From a virus, in the IMG/VR virus record IMGVR_UViG_3300009431_000633, positions 1-34,168 of that record: DNA of 34,168 nucleotides, one strand, 5' to 3'. Position 1 is the first letter of the stretch. The number at the start of each line of letters is the position of its first letter. Both the position numbers and the translations under genes were made by a program. This document shows positions 1 to 6,752 of the stretch, piece by piece. Under the pieces are notes generated by a model that made no database searches, had not been told where the DNA came from, and saw nothing but the letters and a program-made list of their open reading frames with translations.

Positions 1-119
1 GAAATGCGATCGGTATGGGGCTGCGGACCTGATCTGTCTGGAACCCATCGCGGAGGGCCTGGAATGGCTGGCGGACCCCGTCCGCGGGGTGATCGTCCGG
101 CTGCTGTCTGGCCTTGGGG
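1..119. repeat. Terminal direct repeat, left copy (assembly overlap)
   Basis: These 119 bases are identical to the last 119 bases of the window (34050-34168); the next base here is A, where the window ends. A reading frame continues across the join without interruption. An exact 119-base overlap is what an assembler leaves when a circular or circularly permuted molecule is closed with a k-mer of that size. A genuine short terminal repeat is possible but less likely. Confidence 0.93.
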
Positions 120-430
120 ACTTTCCCGACCTGGCCCAGGTCATTCCGCGTGAGTATCACCATGATCAGTGGGTGGGCGTGGGCCCGGACGTGCTGACCA
201 AGGTGGTCAAGGCCCTGGGTGACCCCAAGGGGGTTGGGCTGGCTCTGCAACCCCAGGATGACGCACAGGGAGGGGTGGACGAGCTGGCCGCTATCCGGGT
301 ATTTCCGGCCACTGAGGAGGATGGTCGGCGGTTGCCCGTGGCCATCTTGATGCCCCAGCGGCAGGACCGGCCGTCCGAGGTGGCGGGCCAGACGGCGATG
401 GAATTTGGGGGGGATCAAGGGGATGGGTAA
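2..430 (+). CDS. Sliding-clamp-like protein 2, C-terminal part (gene begins at 33808)
   Basis: This is the 3' part of the gene that starts at 33808 and crosses the circle join; the whole product is 223 residues. This part carries the strongest clamp signature. FPDLAQVIP (residues 122-130) matches the FPDY-x-x-VIP element that opens the last domain of bacterial DnaN. PDVLTKVVKALG (143-154) matches the following helix, and LPVAILMPQ (192-200) resembles the closing strand of DnaN with its VMPMR ending. A hydrophilic tail follows, containing QTAMEF (211-216), which loosely resembles a clamp-binding peptide. The gene ends at TAA 428-430, overlapping the next start. The family call rests on motif reading; function in this phage is inferred. 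Confidence 0.75.
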   Translation, partial: KCDRYGAADLICLEPIAEGLEWLADPVRGVIVRLLSGLGDFPDLAQVIPREYHHDQWVGVGPDVLTKVVKALGDPKGVGLALQPQDDAQGGVDELAAIRVFPATEEDGRRLPVAILMPQRQDRPSEVAGQTAMEFGGDQGDG

Positions 431-680
431 GTGGACGAAAGAGCGGGAAGAGGCGGCTAAAAAGCGGTACGAATTGGGTGAAAAAGGGATTTGGCAGGGG
501 GAGCCGTGGCCCTCAGACGACCTCCCCGCCGCCATCGCTCACGCCGCCGAGGTGCGGGCTGCGTTGCAAGAGATCGTTGGCCTGGTGGACGTGCTTTGCG
601 CGCGCAATGGCATCCCGCGCGATGTAAGCATGTGGCCCGAAATCCGTGCCCGCGCCATCCTGGAAAGGTTTGACTCGTGA
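423..680 (+). CDS. Small hypothetical protein
   Basis: An 85-residue product of unknown function starting MGKWTKEREE. I chose ATG 423 because it overlaps the upstream TAA as ATGGGTAA and has AAGGGG just upstream; an in-frame start at 405 is possible. The N-terminal third is strongly charged and Lys/Glu-rich. The rest (AIAHAAEVRAALQEIVGLV and onward) looks helical and contains one Cys. It follows the clamp-like pair and is probably cotranscribed with it. I recognise no family. Confidence 0.6.
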   Translation: MGKWTKEREEAAKKRYELGEKGIWQGEPWPSDDLPAAIAHAAEVRAALQEIVGLVDVLCARNGIPRDVSMWPEIRARAILERFDS

Positions 681-727
681 CCCCCCGGGCCCCCGCGGTA
701 ACCGCCACCAGGTCCGCGGAGGGCCCT

Positions 728-766
728 GGCTGGGCCGCCCGCCCGCCCCCCCAGGGCGGCCCAGCC
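728..766 (+). terminator. Strong GC hairpin, terminator-like without a U-run
   Basis: GGCTGGGCCGCCC (728-740) is exactly complementary to GGGCGGCCCAGCC (754-766), giving a 13-bp stem around a 13-base loop. No T-tract follows, so it is not a classical intrinsic terminator. It lies 48 bases after the stop at 680 and may end or attenuate transcription of the clamp operon, or protect the 3' end of the RNA. Confidence 0.45.
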
Positions 767-929
767 GCTCATACCCGGGATCGGCTGCATCCATGCTGTG
801 GAGGCGTCTATCACTCTGTGGTGGTCACCGCCCCGCTTGGCTGCTGGTTTCGTCGTGCCGCAGTCTACGAAACGACTAACCAAGGTCGATCCCGGGTCTT
901 TGAAACAACCGCCTTGTGGAGGAGGCGGA

Positions 930-949
930 GTGGCCGAGGATTCGGCCAC
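930..949 (+). other. Perfect 8-bp stem-loop upstream of a small gene
   Basis: GTGGCCGA (930-937) pairs with TCGGCCAC (942-949) across a GGAT loop. A closely similar element, GGCCGAGGATACGGCC, occurs at about 1931-1946 inside the gene ending at 1961. The recurrence suggests a shared RNA or protein-binding element, or chance in GC-rich DNA. A role is not shown. Confidence 0.35.
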
Positions 950-1017
950 GGTAACCGGTCGGCGGTGTTGGGTAGCGCTGCATTGCCGGCCGGTTGCCTA
1001 GCTTTGAGGAGGGTGTG

Positions 1018-1104
1018 ATGCGCTGGTTGCGTGCCTTGGCCATGTACCTGGGTCCGGTCCCGTCCCTGACGTGTGACGACTGCTGCGGGGGGTGGGGGGT
1101 GTAG
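1018..1104 (+). CDS. Tiny 28-residue peptide with a Cys pair
   Basis: ATG 1018 is preceded by GAGGAGGG at good spacing, and the frame closes at TAG 1102-1104, two bases before the next start. The product begins MRWLRALAMYLG and contains a CDDCC cluster near its end. The strong ribosome site is the main argument that it is translated; such a short frame could also be a leader peptide for the zinc-ribbon gene that follows. I do not recognise a family. Confidence 0.4.
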   Translation: MRWLRALAMYLGPVPSLTCDDCCGGWGV

Positions 1105-1106
1105 TG

Positions 1107-1334
1107 ATGGATCGTTGGCAGCATGTCTGGACCTGTCCCCATTGTGGACACGTGCATCGTTGGTCATGGCCGAACTACGAACAGGCCCGCATCGGTGATC
1201 TCGTATGGATGGAAGGCGATTGCGGACATATCCCTCGGATGCGGTGGACTGACAGGGGATGGACATACACAGGGGAGGATTCGCAACGGCGGAGTGATGG
1301 TTCCCGCAGTCGTGCGCGGAGGGCGAAAGCATGA
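1107..1334 (+). CDS. Small zinc-ribbon-like protein
   Basis: A 75-residue product beginning MDRWQHVWTCPHCGHVH. The CPHCGHVH motif near the N-terminus and DCGH about 30 residues later could form a small metal site. The C-terminus is Arg/Ser-rich and basic. I prefer ATG 1107 over the upstream GTG 1092 because it lies just behind the stop at 1104. It overlaps the next gene as ATGA at 1331-1334, so translational coupling is likely. Probably a nucleic-acid-binding or adaptor protein, but no specific function can be given. Confidence 0.6.
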   Translation: MDRWQHVWTCPHCGHVHRWSWPNYEQARIGDLVWMEGDCGHIPRMRWTDRGWTYTGEDSQRRSDGSRSRARRAKA

Positions 1335-1618
1335 CCCAGCTGTCCCTGGTCCCCCAGGACCCCCTGGACGTGCCTGGGCTGCGTTGCGGGGAGTGTCTGG
1401 AGTGGGAGCGGGTCCAGGGAGCTGTGGGGAGCTGTGCGAGGGGCTGGGGGCGGTATAACCCCCACCTGGGGCTGGAAAACTGGGCGCACAGATACGATCC
1501 GTGTATCGGTCGCCAGGCGGTGGAGTGGTGGAAAACGAACGGGCATAGGTGGGTGCAGGATACAGAGCGGGGGTTCTGGCGGCCGTGGGCCGAGGTGGAG
1601 GGCATAGGACGTGGGTAA
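1331..1618 (+). CDS. Small Cys-containing hypothetical protein
   Basis: A 95-residue product with C-x-x-C (CGEC) near residue 19, further Cys residues at the SCARGWGRY and DPCIGR segments, and many Trp. This pattern is common in small phage early proteins that may bind metal. The ATG overlaps the upstream TGA (ATGA), and the end overlaps the next gene as GTGGGTAA. No family recognised; the 30923 product is similar only in being short and Cys/Trp-rich. Confidence 0.6.
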   Translation: MTQLSLVPQDPLDVPGLRCGECLEWERVQGAVGSCARGWGRYNPHLGLENWAHRYDPCIGRQAVEWWKTNGHRWVQDTERGFWRPWAEVEGIGRG

Positions 1619-1961
1619 CGAAACGAAAGCACCACCAGCAGCCCAGGACAGGGAGCCGATGTCTGTCGCGGATGCGATCCTGGACCTGTACCAGCACGGC
1701 GGGAGCCGGCGGGAGTGGGTGATAGCCCACGAGGTCCACAGGCTCCGCCAGGCCGAGTCCGATGCCCACAGGGACTGCGTGGAGTCGCTGGACAGGCTCC
1801 ACGACCGGATAGACGCGTTGGAGGCCATGGTGCGGGAGCTGAGCGGGGATCCGGGGCAGTGGCGACCATGGGCCGCGTCCGTATCCTCGGACGCCAAGGG
1901 AGAGAAGAACGCGCGGACGCGCGTGGAGGCGGCCGAGGATACGGCCGCGGAGGAGGACTAG
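1611..1961 (+). CDS. Hypothetical coiled-coil protein
   Basis: A 116-residue product from GTG 1611, which overlaps the upstream TAA. The central part (about residues 40-78) has heptad-like spacing of Leu/Ile/Val with many charged residues and is probably a coiled coil. The C-terminal 35 residues are Ala/Glu-rich and acidic. Its DNA contains the GGCCGAGGATACGGCC hairpin similar to the one at 930-949. It could be a small oligomeric adaptor; the function is unknown. Confidence 0.6.
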   Translation: MGNETKAPPAAQDREPMSVADAILDLYQHGGSRREWVIAHEVHRLRQAESDAHRDCVESLDRLHDRIDALEAMVRELSGDPGQWRPWAASVSSDAKGEKNARTRVEAAEDTAAEED

Positions 1962-1963
1962 CC

Positions 1964-2278
1964 ATGTCCCTATGCCTACGCATCACCACGGCTCCGTGGT
2001 CCGCTGGATACGAGCTCCTGGTCATGGACGTGGACGACAGGGGGAGACGTCGGGCCGTGTCCAGGGCCATAGAGGCGGAGGAGGTGGACGAGGGCACGGC
2101 CGTGGGGCCCACCGCCATCCTGGAACAGGAGGCGGCCCAGGTCCTGCTGGATGACCTGTGGCGGGCTGGGTTGCGGCCCTCGGACGAAGTGTCCACCACG
2201 GGGCAGCTGCGGGCCACGCAATACCATCTCGAGGACATGCGGCGGCTGGTGTTCAGGAGGGAGGACGATCGTGGATGA
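1964..2278 (+). CDS. Hypothetical protein
   Basis: A 104-residue product starting MSLCLRITTAPWSAGYEL. ATG 1964 has a textbook AGGAGG (1951-1956) upstream, inside the end of the preceding gene, which decides the start. The first half alternates hydrophobic and charged residues like a small beta sheet (ELLVMDVDDRGRRR). The second half looks helical with several acidic residues. No motif is recognised. It is part of the tightly packed small-gene series after the clamp-like pair. Confidence 0.6.
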   Translation: MSLCLRITTAPWSAGYELLVMDVDDRGRRRAVSRAIEAEEVDEGTAVGPTAILEQEAAQVLLDDLWRAGLRPSDEVSTTGQLRATQYHLEDMRRLVFRREDDRG

Positions 2279-2409
2279 CATCAATGGAATGGGCACGCAA
2301 AGGGGCTTACTGCTGGCCGATGGCCGCATCCTGACACCGAATCAAGGGGCTGGGGCTGCTGGCTGGCTGGGACGAGGACAACGAAGACGACGAGGAGAGC
2401 CAGGGGTGA
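2271..2409 (+). pseudogene. Small gene with an interrupted or shifted frame
   Basis: The 2335-2409 segment has clear coding bias in the frame that reads IKGLGLLAGWDEDNEDDEES and stops at TGA 2407-2409 (21 of 24 third positions are G or C). That frame has no start codon after the in-frame TGA at 2332-2334. Upstream, two starts compete: GTG 2271, with an AGGAGGG site, reads VDDINGMGTQRG in the other frame; ATG 2275 (ATGA overlap) reads MTSMEWARKGAY and hits TGA 2332. A +1 shift near 2334, a stop readthrough, a sequence error or decay would each explain it. A continuous protein from GTG 2271 into the next gene is possible but needs codons with poor bias. Confidence 0.4.
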
Positions 2410-2900
2410 AGACGTTCTTCCGAATCGAGTGGAAAGGGTACGAGGGCTCGCGGCAGAAGCGGGAGCTTCGGATCGAGTACGGTCTGAAGCGGAAGGTGCT
2501 GGAGTACCTGTTTCGGCGGTATCGCGAGGAGGGGTTGGAGCACCCGCCCGTGGAGAAGGAGTCGAAGCTGCCGGTGGAGCTCCAGACGTTCGAGGACCGC
2601 GTTCGTGGCTCTGGTGATGGTGGAGGCGGGGACGAGTGGGTGGATGTCGCTGGCGTCGTTGTGGTGCGTCCGTACGACATCGCACACGGGTACTACCAGG
2701 AGATGCTGGAGAATGGGATTCGGCGGGCGAAGGCCAAGGGCCACCCGGAGTGGGGGTGGGTGTCGAACTACCACGCGAAGTGGGCGATGAGGACGGCGAC
2801 GATGCAGAAGATGCTGGATGAGCTGCGTCGTCTCCGACCTGGGTTGTTGAAGATCGAGAAGCAACGGCAGGCGGCGAAGAAGCGCCGTCGTCGTCGATGA
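2406..2900 (+). CDS. Hypothetical basic protein
   Basis: A 164-residue product from GTG 2406, chosen because it overlaps the preceding stop as GTGA and has GAGGAG at good spacing. The first 60 residues are strongly charged and helical (RQKRELRIEYGLKRKVLEYL). A glycine/acid linker (GSGDGGGGDE) follows. The second half contains aromatic residues (HGYYQEMLENG, GWVSNYHAKWA) and ends in a run of Arg/Lys suited to nucleic-acid contact. No family is recognised. It sits near the end of the small-gene block, shortly before the packaging genes. Confidence 0.6.
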   Translation: MKTFFRIEWKGYEGSRQKRELRIEYGLKRKVLEYLFRRYREEGLEHPPVEKESKLPVELQTFEDRVRGSGDGGGGDEWVDVAGVVVVRPYDIAHGYYQEMLENGIRRAKAKGHPEWGWVSNYHAKWAMRTATMQKMLDELRRLRPGLLKIEKQRQAAKKRRRRR

Positions 2901-3115
2901 TGATGCAAGCGCAATTGATTGCGCGGGAGGAACGGCTGGCGTTGGACGCGGAGGCCAAGGTCAGAGCTGTGGAAACCGAGCTCAAGTCATTGGCCGAGGC
3001 CCGTTATACCAGACCCGGGAGGGAAGGGGAGTGGACACGGCATATCATCCGATGCGTCCGAAAGGCCATGAAAGAGGCCAAAACCGGCAAGAAATTGCCC
3101 GAAAAAGGCCCATAA
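2897..3115 (+). CDS. Small hypothetical protein, probably helical
   Basis: A 72-residue product starting with three Met codons; the first ATG overlaps the upstream TGA (ATGA). Residues 1-35 are Ala/Glu/Arg-rich and probably form one long helix or coiled coil. The C-terminus is Lys-rich. It is the last gene before a 95-bp gap and the packaging/structural block, so it probably ends the early transcription unit. Function unknown. Confidence 0.55.
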   Translation: MMMQAQLIAREERLALDAEAKVRAVETELKSLAEARYTRPGREGEWTRHIIRCVRKAMKEAKTGKKLPEKGP

Positions 3116-3210
3116 CCCGTGTGTCTGGGGCCGATCACCCCGGGTGCTAGTTTCCCGTCGAATTTTTCGCGTGAGCGAACAAAAAAAACCCAAGAATCCA
3201 CGGAGTTAGG
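3116..3210. promoter_or_regulatory. AT-tract gap before the packaging genes, with a small inverted repeat
   Basis: This gap separates the small-gene block from the terminase genes. It holds TTCGC-GTGA-GCGAA (3166-3179), with T-residues on its left and an A-tract on its right (3181-3188). The T-run lies on the wrong side for an intrinsic terminator on either strand. Together with its AT content, that fits an operator or promoter for the late block better. No confident -10/-35 pair is visible. Confidence 0.35.
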
Positions 3211-3705
3211 ATGAAAGCGGACCCAAAGAAGAGACTCCGCAAGTCCAAGATCAAGGAGCTGCGGTCAGACATCCGGGCGGCCCGGGAGGCTGGGTCCTGG
3301 TCCGCGCTTGCGCAGCTGCATCGCCAGGAGATCCAGCTCAAGGGACTCGACGATCCCCCCTATGTCCCAGACCCGCGGCCCCTCCCGGATGACCCGCTCG
3401 AGGCGGCTGCGGAGCGGGCCAAACGGCTGGGCCGCAAGGCGGAGCTCGCCGGGTCCTGGGTGGCTGCCCGGGACTTCCTGCGGGAGGAACAGTCCATCCG
3501 TGAGCGCATTGCAGCGCGGACGCTGCAAGCGGAGGAGGCGGCCCGCCGTGCCACGTCAGACGGGGACGTGGTGGGCAAGTTCCGGGCGGAGCTGGATGGA
3601 TTGCCGGACGTCCTGGTGGAACAGCTGCAAGATGCTTGTGAGGACCGGCTGCGTGGTCAGCCAGTCATGGTGGACAAGCCGGACGAACAGGTCCCCGCCG
3701 AATAG
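3211..3705 (+). CDS. terS: Candidate terminase small subunit
   Basis: A 164-residue, highly charged helical protein immediately upstream of the large terminase, the usual place for the DNA-recognition subunit of the packaging motor. I see no clear helix-turn-helix. It contains two related segments, AREAGSWSALAQLHRQE (about residues 24-40) and AELAGSWVAARDFLREE (about 76-92), indicating an internal duplication of a helical unit. Similar A-x-x-x-G-x-(W/F)-x-A-A helices occur in the oligomerisation region of other small terminases. The stop overlaps the next GTG as TAGTG. The assignment rests mainly on position. Confidence 0.55.
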   Translation: MKADPKKRLRKSKIKELRSDIRAAREAGSWSALAQLHRQEIQLKGLDDPPYVPDPRPLPDDPLEAAAERAKRLGRKAELAGSWVAARDFLREEQSIRERIAARTLQAEEAARRATSDGDVVGKFRAELDGLPDVLVEQLQDACEDRLRGQPVMVDKPDEQVPAE

Positions 3706-5186
3706 TGTACGAGCTTGCATCCAGCGCGGAGACGGGGTTTCTGGGCCCCGTGGTGGAGCTGTCCGATCGGGCAGCTGTCAACCCGCTGGCCTACGTTCGG
3801 TGGACCCCTCCCCAGCGCGCGTTTCTCGAATGCCTGGCTAGGTTCAAACTCCTCCGGACAGGGAACCAGTTTGGCAAGACATGGGCGGGGTGCGCGGACA
3901 CCATCTGGTATGCCATGGGTGTCCATCCCTATCGGGATGTCCCCCAGGTCCCCACCGAGCAATGGATCGTCTGCAAGTCGTGGTCCCAGTCCATCGCCAT
4001 CCAGGCCAAGCTGTGGGCCCTGCTGCCCAAACACCTGTTGGCCCCCGATACGACGTTCCGACCCAAAACCGGGTTTGCCGGGGTCCAGAAGGCCATCGAA
4101 ATCCGGCACAAGTCCGGCGGATGGTCGATCATCCGAATCAAGACGATCGGCCAGGATAACCTGGACTTGGCGTCCGCCACGGTCCACCGCATCTGGATAG
4201 ACGAACCCCTCGGGGATGCGGAGACGTTCAGCGAGCTGCAAATGCGGCTGCGGCGGACGGGCGGGGAGCTGGCCATCACCATGACCCCGGCCACCACCGG
4301 GGACCTGGTGTGGTTGCGGGAGCTCGTGGAGGCGGGCCAGGTCGAGGACATGCACTATCGGATGGAACCCGCGAATTTCATCCCCGTGGGGTCCGCGCGT
4401 CCTCTGCTGTCGGAAAACGGCGAGGTCATGGACGCCGCGTGGGTGGCCCGCGAGATCGCCAACACCCTGTCCTGGGCCCGCCCTGTCCGCTGTCACGGGG
4501 AGTGGGAATACGGCCGGATAGACGCGGTGTTCGAAAACTTCCACCCGAACCTGCACGTGGTCCCCAACCTGGTGTCCTCGGACGTGGGCCCCCGCGGGGA
4601 GGTCCAGTTGGCCTATGGGGTGGATTACGGGGAGGATCGGCTGCGGACGGCCGGGGTGCTGGTGGCGGTTGAAGCGTCCGAGGCCCACGGGCTCCGGGTG
4701 TTCATCTTGCGGGAGTATGCCCCCAATGCGGCCACCACCATCCAGATGGACGCGGGCGGGGTCCTCGAGTCCGTGTCCACCCTGGGCGTGCAGTGGAACC
4801 AGCTGGACCACGCGCACGGTGACAAGCGGTACACGGACGCGAGGGGCCGCATCACCCGCAAGTCAAATGCCATGCTGACCGAGGCGATAGAAAAGGCCCT
4901 GGGCAGACGGCGGGGAATCAAGCCCGCGTTCAGGTCCGCCAAGCGGGGCACGGGTGCGGGGCGGGGATCCGTCTGGGCGGGGGTGCGGTGGCTGAATGAC
5001 CGGATGATCACCCCGGATGCGTTCTACGTGGACGCCAGCTGTACCCGCACGATCGAGTGTTTGCAGAAATGGCAGGGCGGCCCGGCCGAGGAATACAAGG
5101 ACCAGCTGGACGCCGTCCGCTATGCCTTGCGGCCGTTCATCTTCCGCAGGCGTGTGGTTCGTCCGCGGACGGTTCGTGTGGGATGA
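3705..5186 (+). CDS. terL: Terminase large subunit
   Basis: A 493-residue ATP-driven DNA packaging motor and headful/cos nuclease that docks on the portal. Visible motifs: a Walker A-like RTGNQFGKT (51-59), Walker B IWIDEP (163-168) with the D/E pair at 166-167, and coupling motif TMTP (192-195). The C-terminal RNase H-like nuclease shows acidic residues at D307 (YGVDYGED), D373 (HGDKRYT) and D469 (KDQLDAVRY). Length is normal for the family. The GTG start overlaps the upstream stop by one base and has a weak ribosome site, consistent with translational coupling to the small subunit. Confidence 0.93.
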   Translation: MYELASSAETGFLGPVVELSDRAAVNPLAYVRWTPPQRAFLECLARFKLLRTGNQFGKTWAGCADTIWYAMGVHPYRDVPQVPTEQWIVCKSWSQSIAIQAKLWALLPKHLLAPDTTFRPKTGFAGVQKAIEIRHKSGGWSIIRIKTIGQDNLDLASATVHRIWIDEPLGDAETFSELQMRLRRTGGELAITMTPATTGDLVWLRELVEAGQVEDMHYRMEPANFIPVGSARPLLSENGEVMDAAWVAREIANTLSWARPVRCHGEWEYGRIDAVFENFHPNLHVVPNLVSSDVGPRGEVQLAYGVDYGEDRLRTAGVLVAVEASEAHGLRVFILREYAPNAATTIQMDAGGVLESVSTLGVQWNQLDHAHGDKRYTDARGRITRKSNAMLTEAIEKALGRRRGIKPAFRSAKRGTGAGRGSVWAGVRWLNDRMITPDAFYVDASCTRTIECLQKWQGGPAEEYKDQLDAVRYALRPFIFRRRVVRPRTVRVG

Positions 5187-5195
5187 CACGGCGGA

Positions 5196-5253
5196 TTGTG
5201 ATAGATACAATTGTGAAACCCACAATCGTACCACGGTTGTGATAATGACAACC
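5196..5253. promoter_or_regulatory. Cluster of TTGTGA-containing inverted repeats before the portal gene
   Basis: Three TTGTGA copies occur on the + strand (5196-5201, 5211-5216, 5237-5242) and one reversed half-site CACAAT at 5221-5226. Two perfect inverted repeats result: ATTGTG-AAACC-CACAAT (5210-5226) and GGTTGT-GATAATG-ACAACC (5235-5253). The stretch is much more AT-rich than its flanks and lies in the only gap between terminase and portal. A regulator-binding operator or promoter for the head genes is the simplest reading. Confidence 0.5.
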
Positions 5254-5269
5254 ATCGCCGGGAGTCGTC

Positions 5270-6709
5270 GTGGCCACAGCATCCGCCTTGCTCACTTCCC
5301 CCCCTACCCCTTCAGACCCCGCCGAATCGCAACGTTGGATGCACACCAGGCTCCGCCGCAGGATGCTGGACGGGGCTTGGCGGGAGGACATCGAAACCCG
5401 CGTCCGCAAGGCCGTGGGCACCCAACGCAAGGACGCGTGGGGTGCTGCGGACATGTCCTCCAACCCGTTCCGGACCATCTGCCGGGAGCTGGCGGTTCTG
5501 TACGCCACGCAGCCGGACATCCGCCACCAGCTGGGCAGGGATGCCACCAAGGGCCTGGTAAAGGAGATAGCACGGTCCGGGCTGTGGTCCACCATGGCCC
5601 GGGTCCAGGCTTGGGCCATCGGATGCAGGGAGTACCTGGTGCGCGCGCACGTGGACCAGGGCGGGCGGCTGCGGTACAGGCCCGTGGCTCCGGACTACAT
5701 CCAGGCCAGGGCGTCCACGGACTCCCCCATGGACCCCGTCCGTATCCAGGAGCTACGGATGCGGTACAATCCCGCGACCAAGGAACCCGCGTGGACCTTC
5801 GATGTCCTGGACATCTCGGACCCGGCCCGTCCCATCTACGAGGTCCGAGAGGCCGAGTCCGGGGACGAGGTGGGTGCGGACTGGTCCTCCACGTTCCTGG
5901 CGGACCTGGTGGAGGCCCCAGACCGATACCCGTACCGGGACGAGGATGGTGCCCCAGTTCTTCCCTATGTGGTCTATCACGCATCCCGCACGGGTGATCG
6001 GCTGTGGGACCCCTACGAGATGATCGAGGTTGTCGAGGGGTCCTTGAACCTGGCCACGGGCGGGTCCTTCTGGTTGCACATGCTACGGTCCGCAAGCTGG
6101 CCCCAGCGGTATGCGGTGGACGCGATGGTGGCGGGCGGGGACATCCCCACCAGCGGGGATGCTCGCCGGTCCGAGGTGGTCATGGACCCCGCCGTCCTGC
6201 TGCACCTGACGCGGACGGAACCCGAGGCCCAGCCCATTGTCAGCCAGTTCCAGACCGCGGGGGATGTGGAGGGCACCCAGCGGGCCCTGGAATCCTATGC
6301 CACGAGGCTGGGTCAGGATGCGGGGTTGCCCCAGTCTGACGTCCAGCGGCTGGGTGGGACCGCACGCAGCGGGTATGCCATCGCCATGTCCAACGAGGGA
6401 AAGCGGGCGGCCCAGCGTCACTTCGGGCCGCAGTTCGGGCCCTCGGATGCCCAGCTGGTGGCCCTGTCCGCCATGCTGCTGAACAGGGAGACGGGGACAC
6501 GGTATCCGGAAAAGGATTATTCCGTGGTCTACCGGGAAATCCCGCTGTCGCCACAGGAGCTGGACTCGAGGCGAAAGCACGCGATCGAGCTCATGGACCG
6601 CCGGCTTATGTCGGACGTTCAGGCGTACATGTACCTGAACCCCGGGGTGGACGAGGTGGGGGCCCAGGAGGACCTGGATCGGATACGAGGCCAGGAACCG
6701 CCGCAGTAA
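5270..6709 (+). CDS. Portal protein
   Basis: A 479-residue protein directly after the large terminase, with the size and position of a siphovirus portal, the dodecameric ring through which DNA enters the capsid and to which the tail joins. The sequence has the mixed alpha/beta pattern of the family, with a central region (WDPYEMIEVVEGSLN, about 249-263) typical of the portal stem and clip. The C-terminal third is helical. GTG 5270 has GGGAG at 5260-5264. The gene ends with tandem stops TAATAA, followed by a terminator. There is no fused Mu F-like domain. Confidence 0.82.
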   Translation: MATASALLTSPPTPSDPAESQRWMHTRLRRRMLDGAWREDIETRVRKAVGTQRKDAWGAADMSSNPFRTICRELAVLYATQPDIRHQLGRDATKGLVKEIARSGLWSTMARVQAWAIGCREYLVRAHVDQGGRLRYRPVAPDYIQARASTDSPMDPVRIQELRMRYNPATKEPAWTFDVLDISDPARPIYEVREAESGDEVGADWSSTFLADLVEAPDRYPYRDEDGAPVLPYVVYHASRTGDRLWDPYEMIEVVEGSLNLATGGSFWLHMLRSASWPQRYAVDAMVAGGDIPTSGDARRSEVVMDPAVLLHLTRTEPEAQPIVSQFQTAGDVEGTQRALESYATRLGQDAGLPQSDVQRLGGTARSGYAIAMSNEGKRAAQRHFGPQFGPSDAQLVALSAMLLNRETGTRYPEKDYSVVYREIPLSPQELDSRRKHAIELMDRRLMSDVQAYMYLNPGVDEVGAQEDLDRIRGQEPPQ

Positions 6710-6719
6710 TAAAACCGCC

Positions 6720-6740
6720 GCCCCGTGATCGGGGCTTTTT
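6720..6740 (+). terminator. Intrinsic terminator after the portal gene
   Basis: GCCCCG (6720-6725) pairs exactly with CGGGGC (6730-6735) across a TGAT loop and is followed by five T residues. This is a canonical Rho-independent terminator, ten bases after the portal stop. It would lower readthrough into the scaffold and capsid genes, so these probably have their own promoter or rely on partial readthrough or antitermination. Confidence 0.85.
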
Positions 6741-6752
6741 GGAGGAGGCCGC

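Larger units (their letters stand above)
681..1017. other. 337-bp stretch without a convincing gene; several hairpins
   Basis: Two perfect hairpins lie here (728-766 and 930-949, listed separately). A frame open from GTG 677 (GTGA overlap with the upstream stop) to TGA 1016-1018 (overlapping the next ATG) would encode 113 residues. Its second half shows weak third-position GC bias and its product is an Arg/Gly/Ala/Pro mixture with no recognisable fold. I treat it as non-coding or decayed. A leader, attenuator or small RNA would fit the hairpins, but nothing proves it. Confidence 0.45.

Noticed and set aside
884-905. GGTCGATCCC resembling a tRNA T-arm
   Set aside because: No acceptor, anticodon or D-arm pairing could be built around it.
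677-1018. 113-codon protein-coding gene
   Set aside because: Start and stop overlaps are suggestive, but codon bias fades in the second half and strong hairpins fill the region; kept only as an open possibility.
865-2238. A long minus-strand open frame (457 codons) opposite small genes
   Set aside because: Composition is Arg/Ser/Pro-rich as expected for an antisense frame; the + strand genes have ribosome sites and coupled overlaps.
3166-3188. Intrinsic terminator at the TTCGC/GCGAA hairpin
   Set aside because: The T-run precedes the stem on both strands, so it does not form a terminator in either direction.
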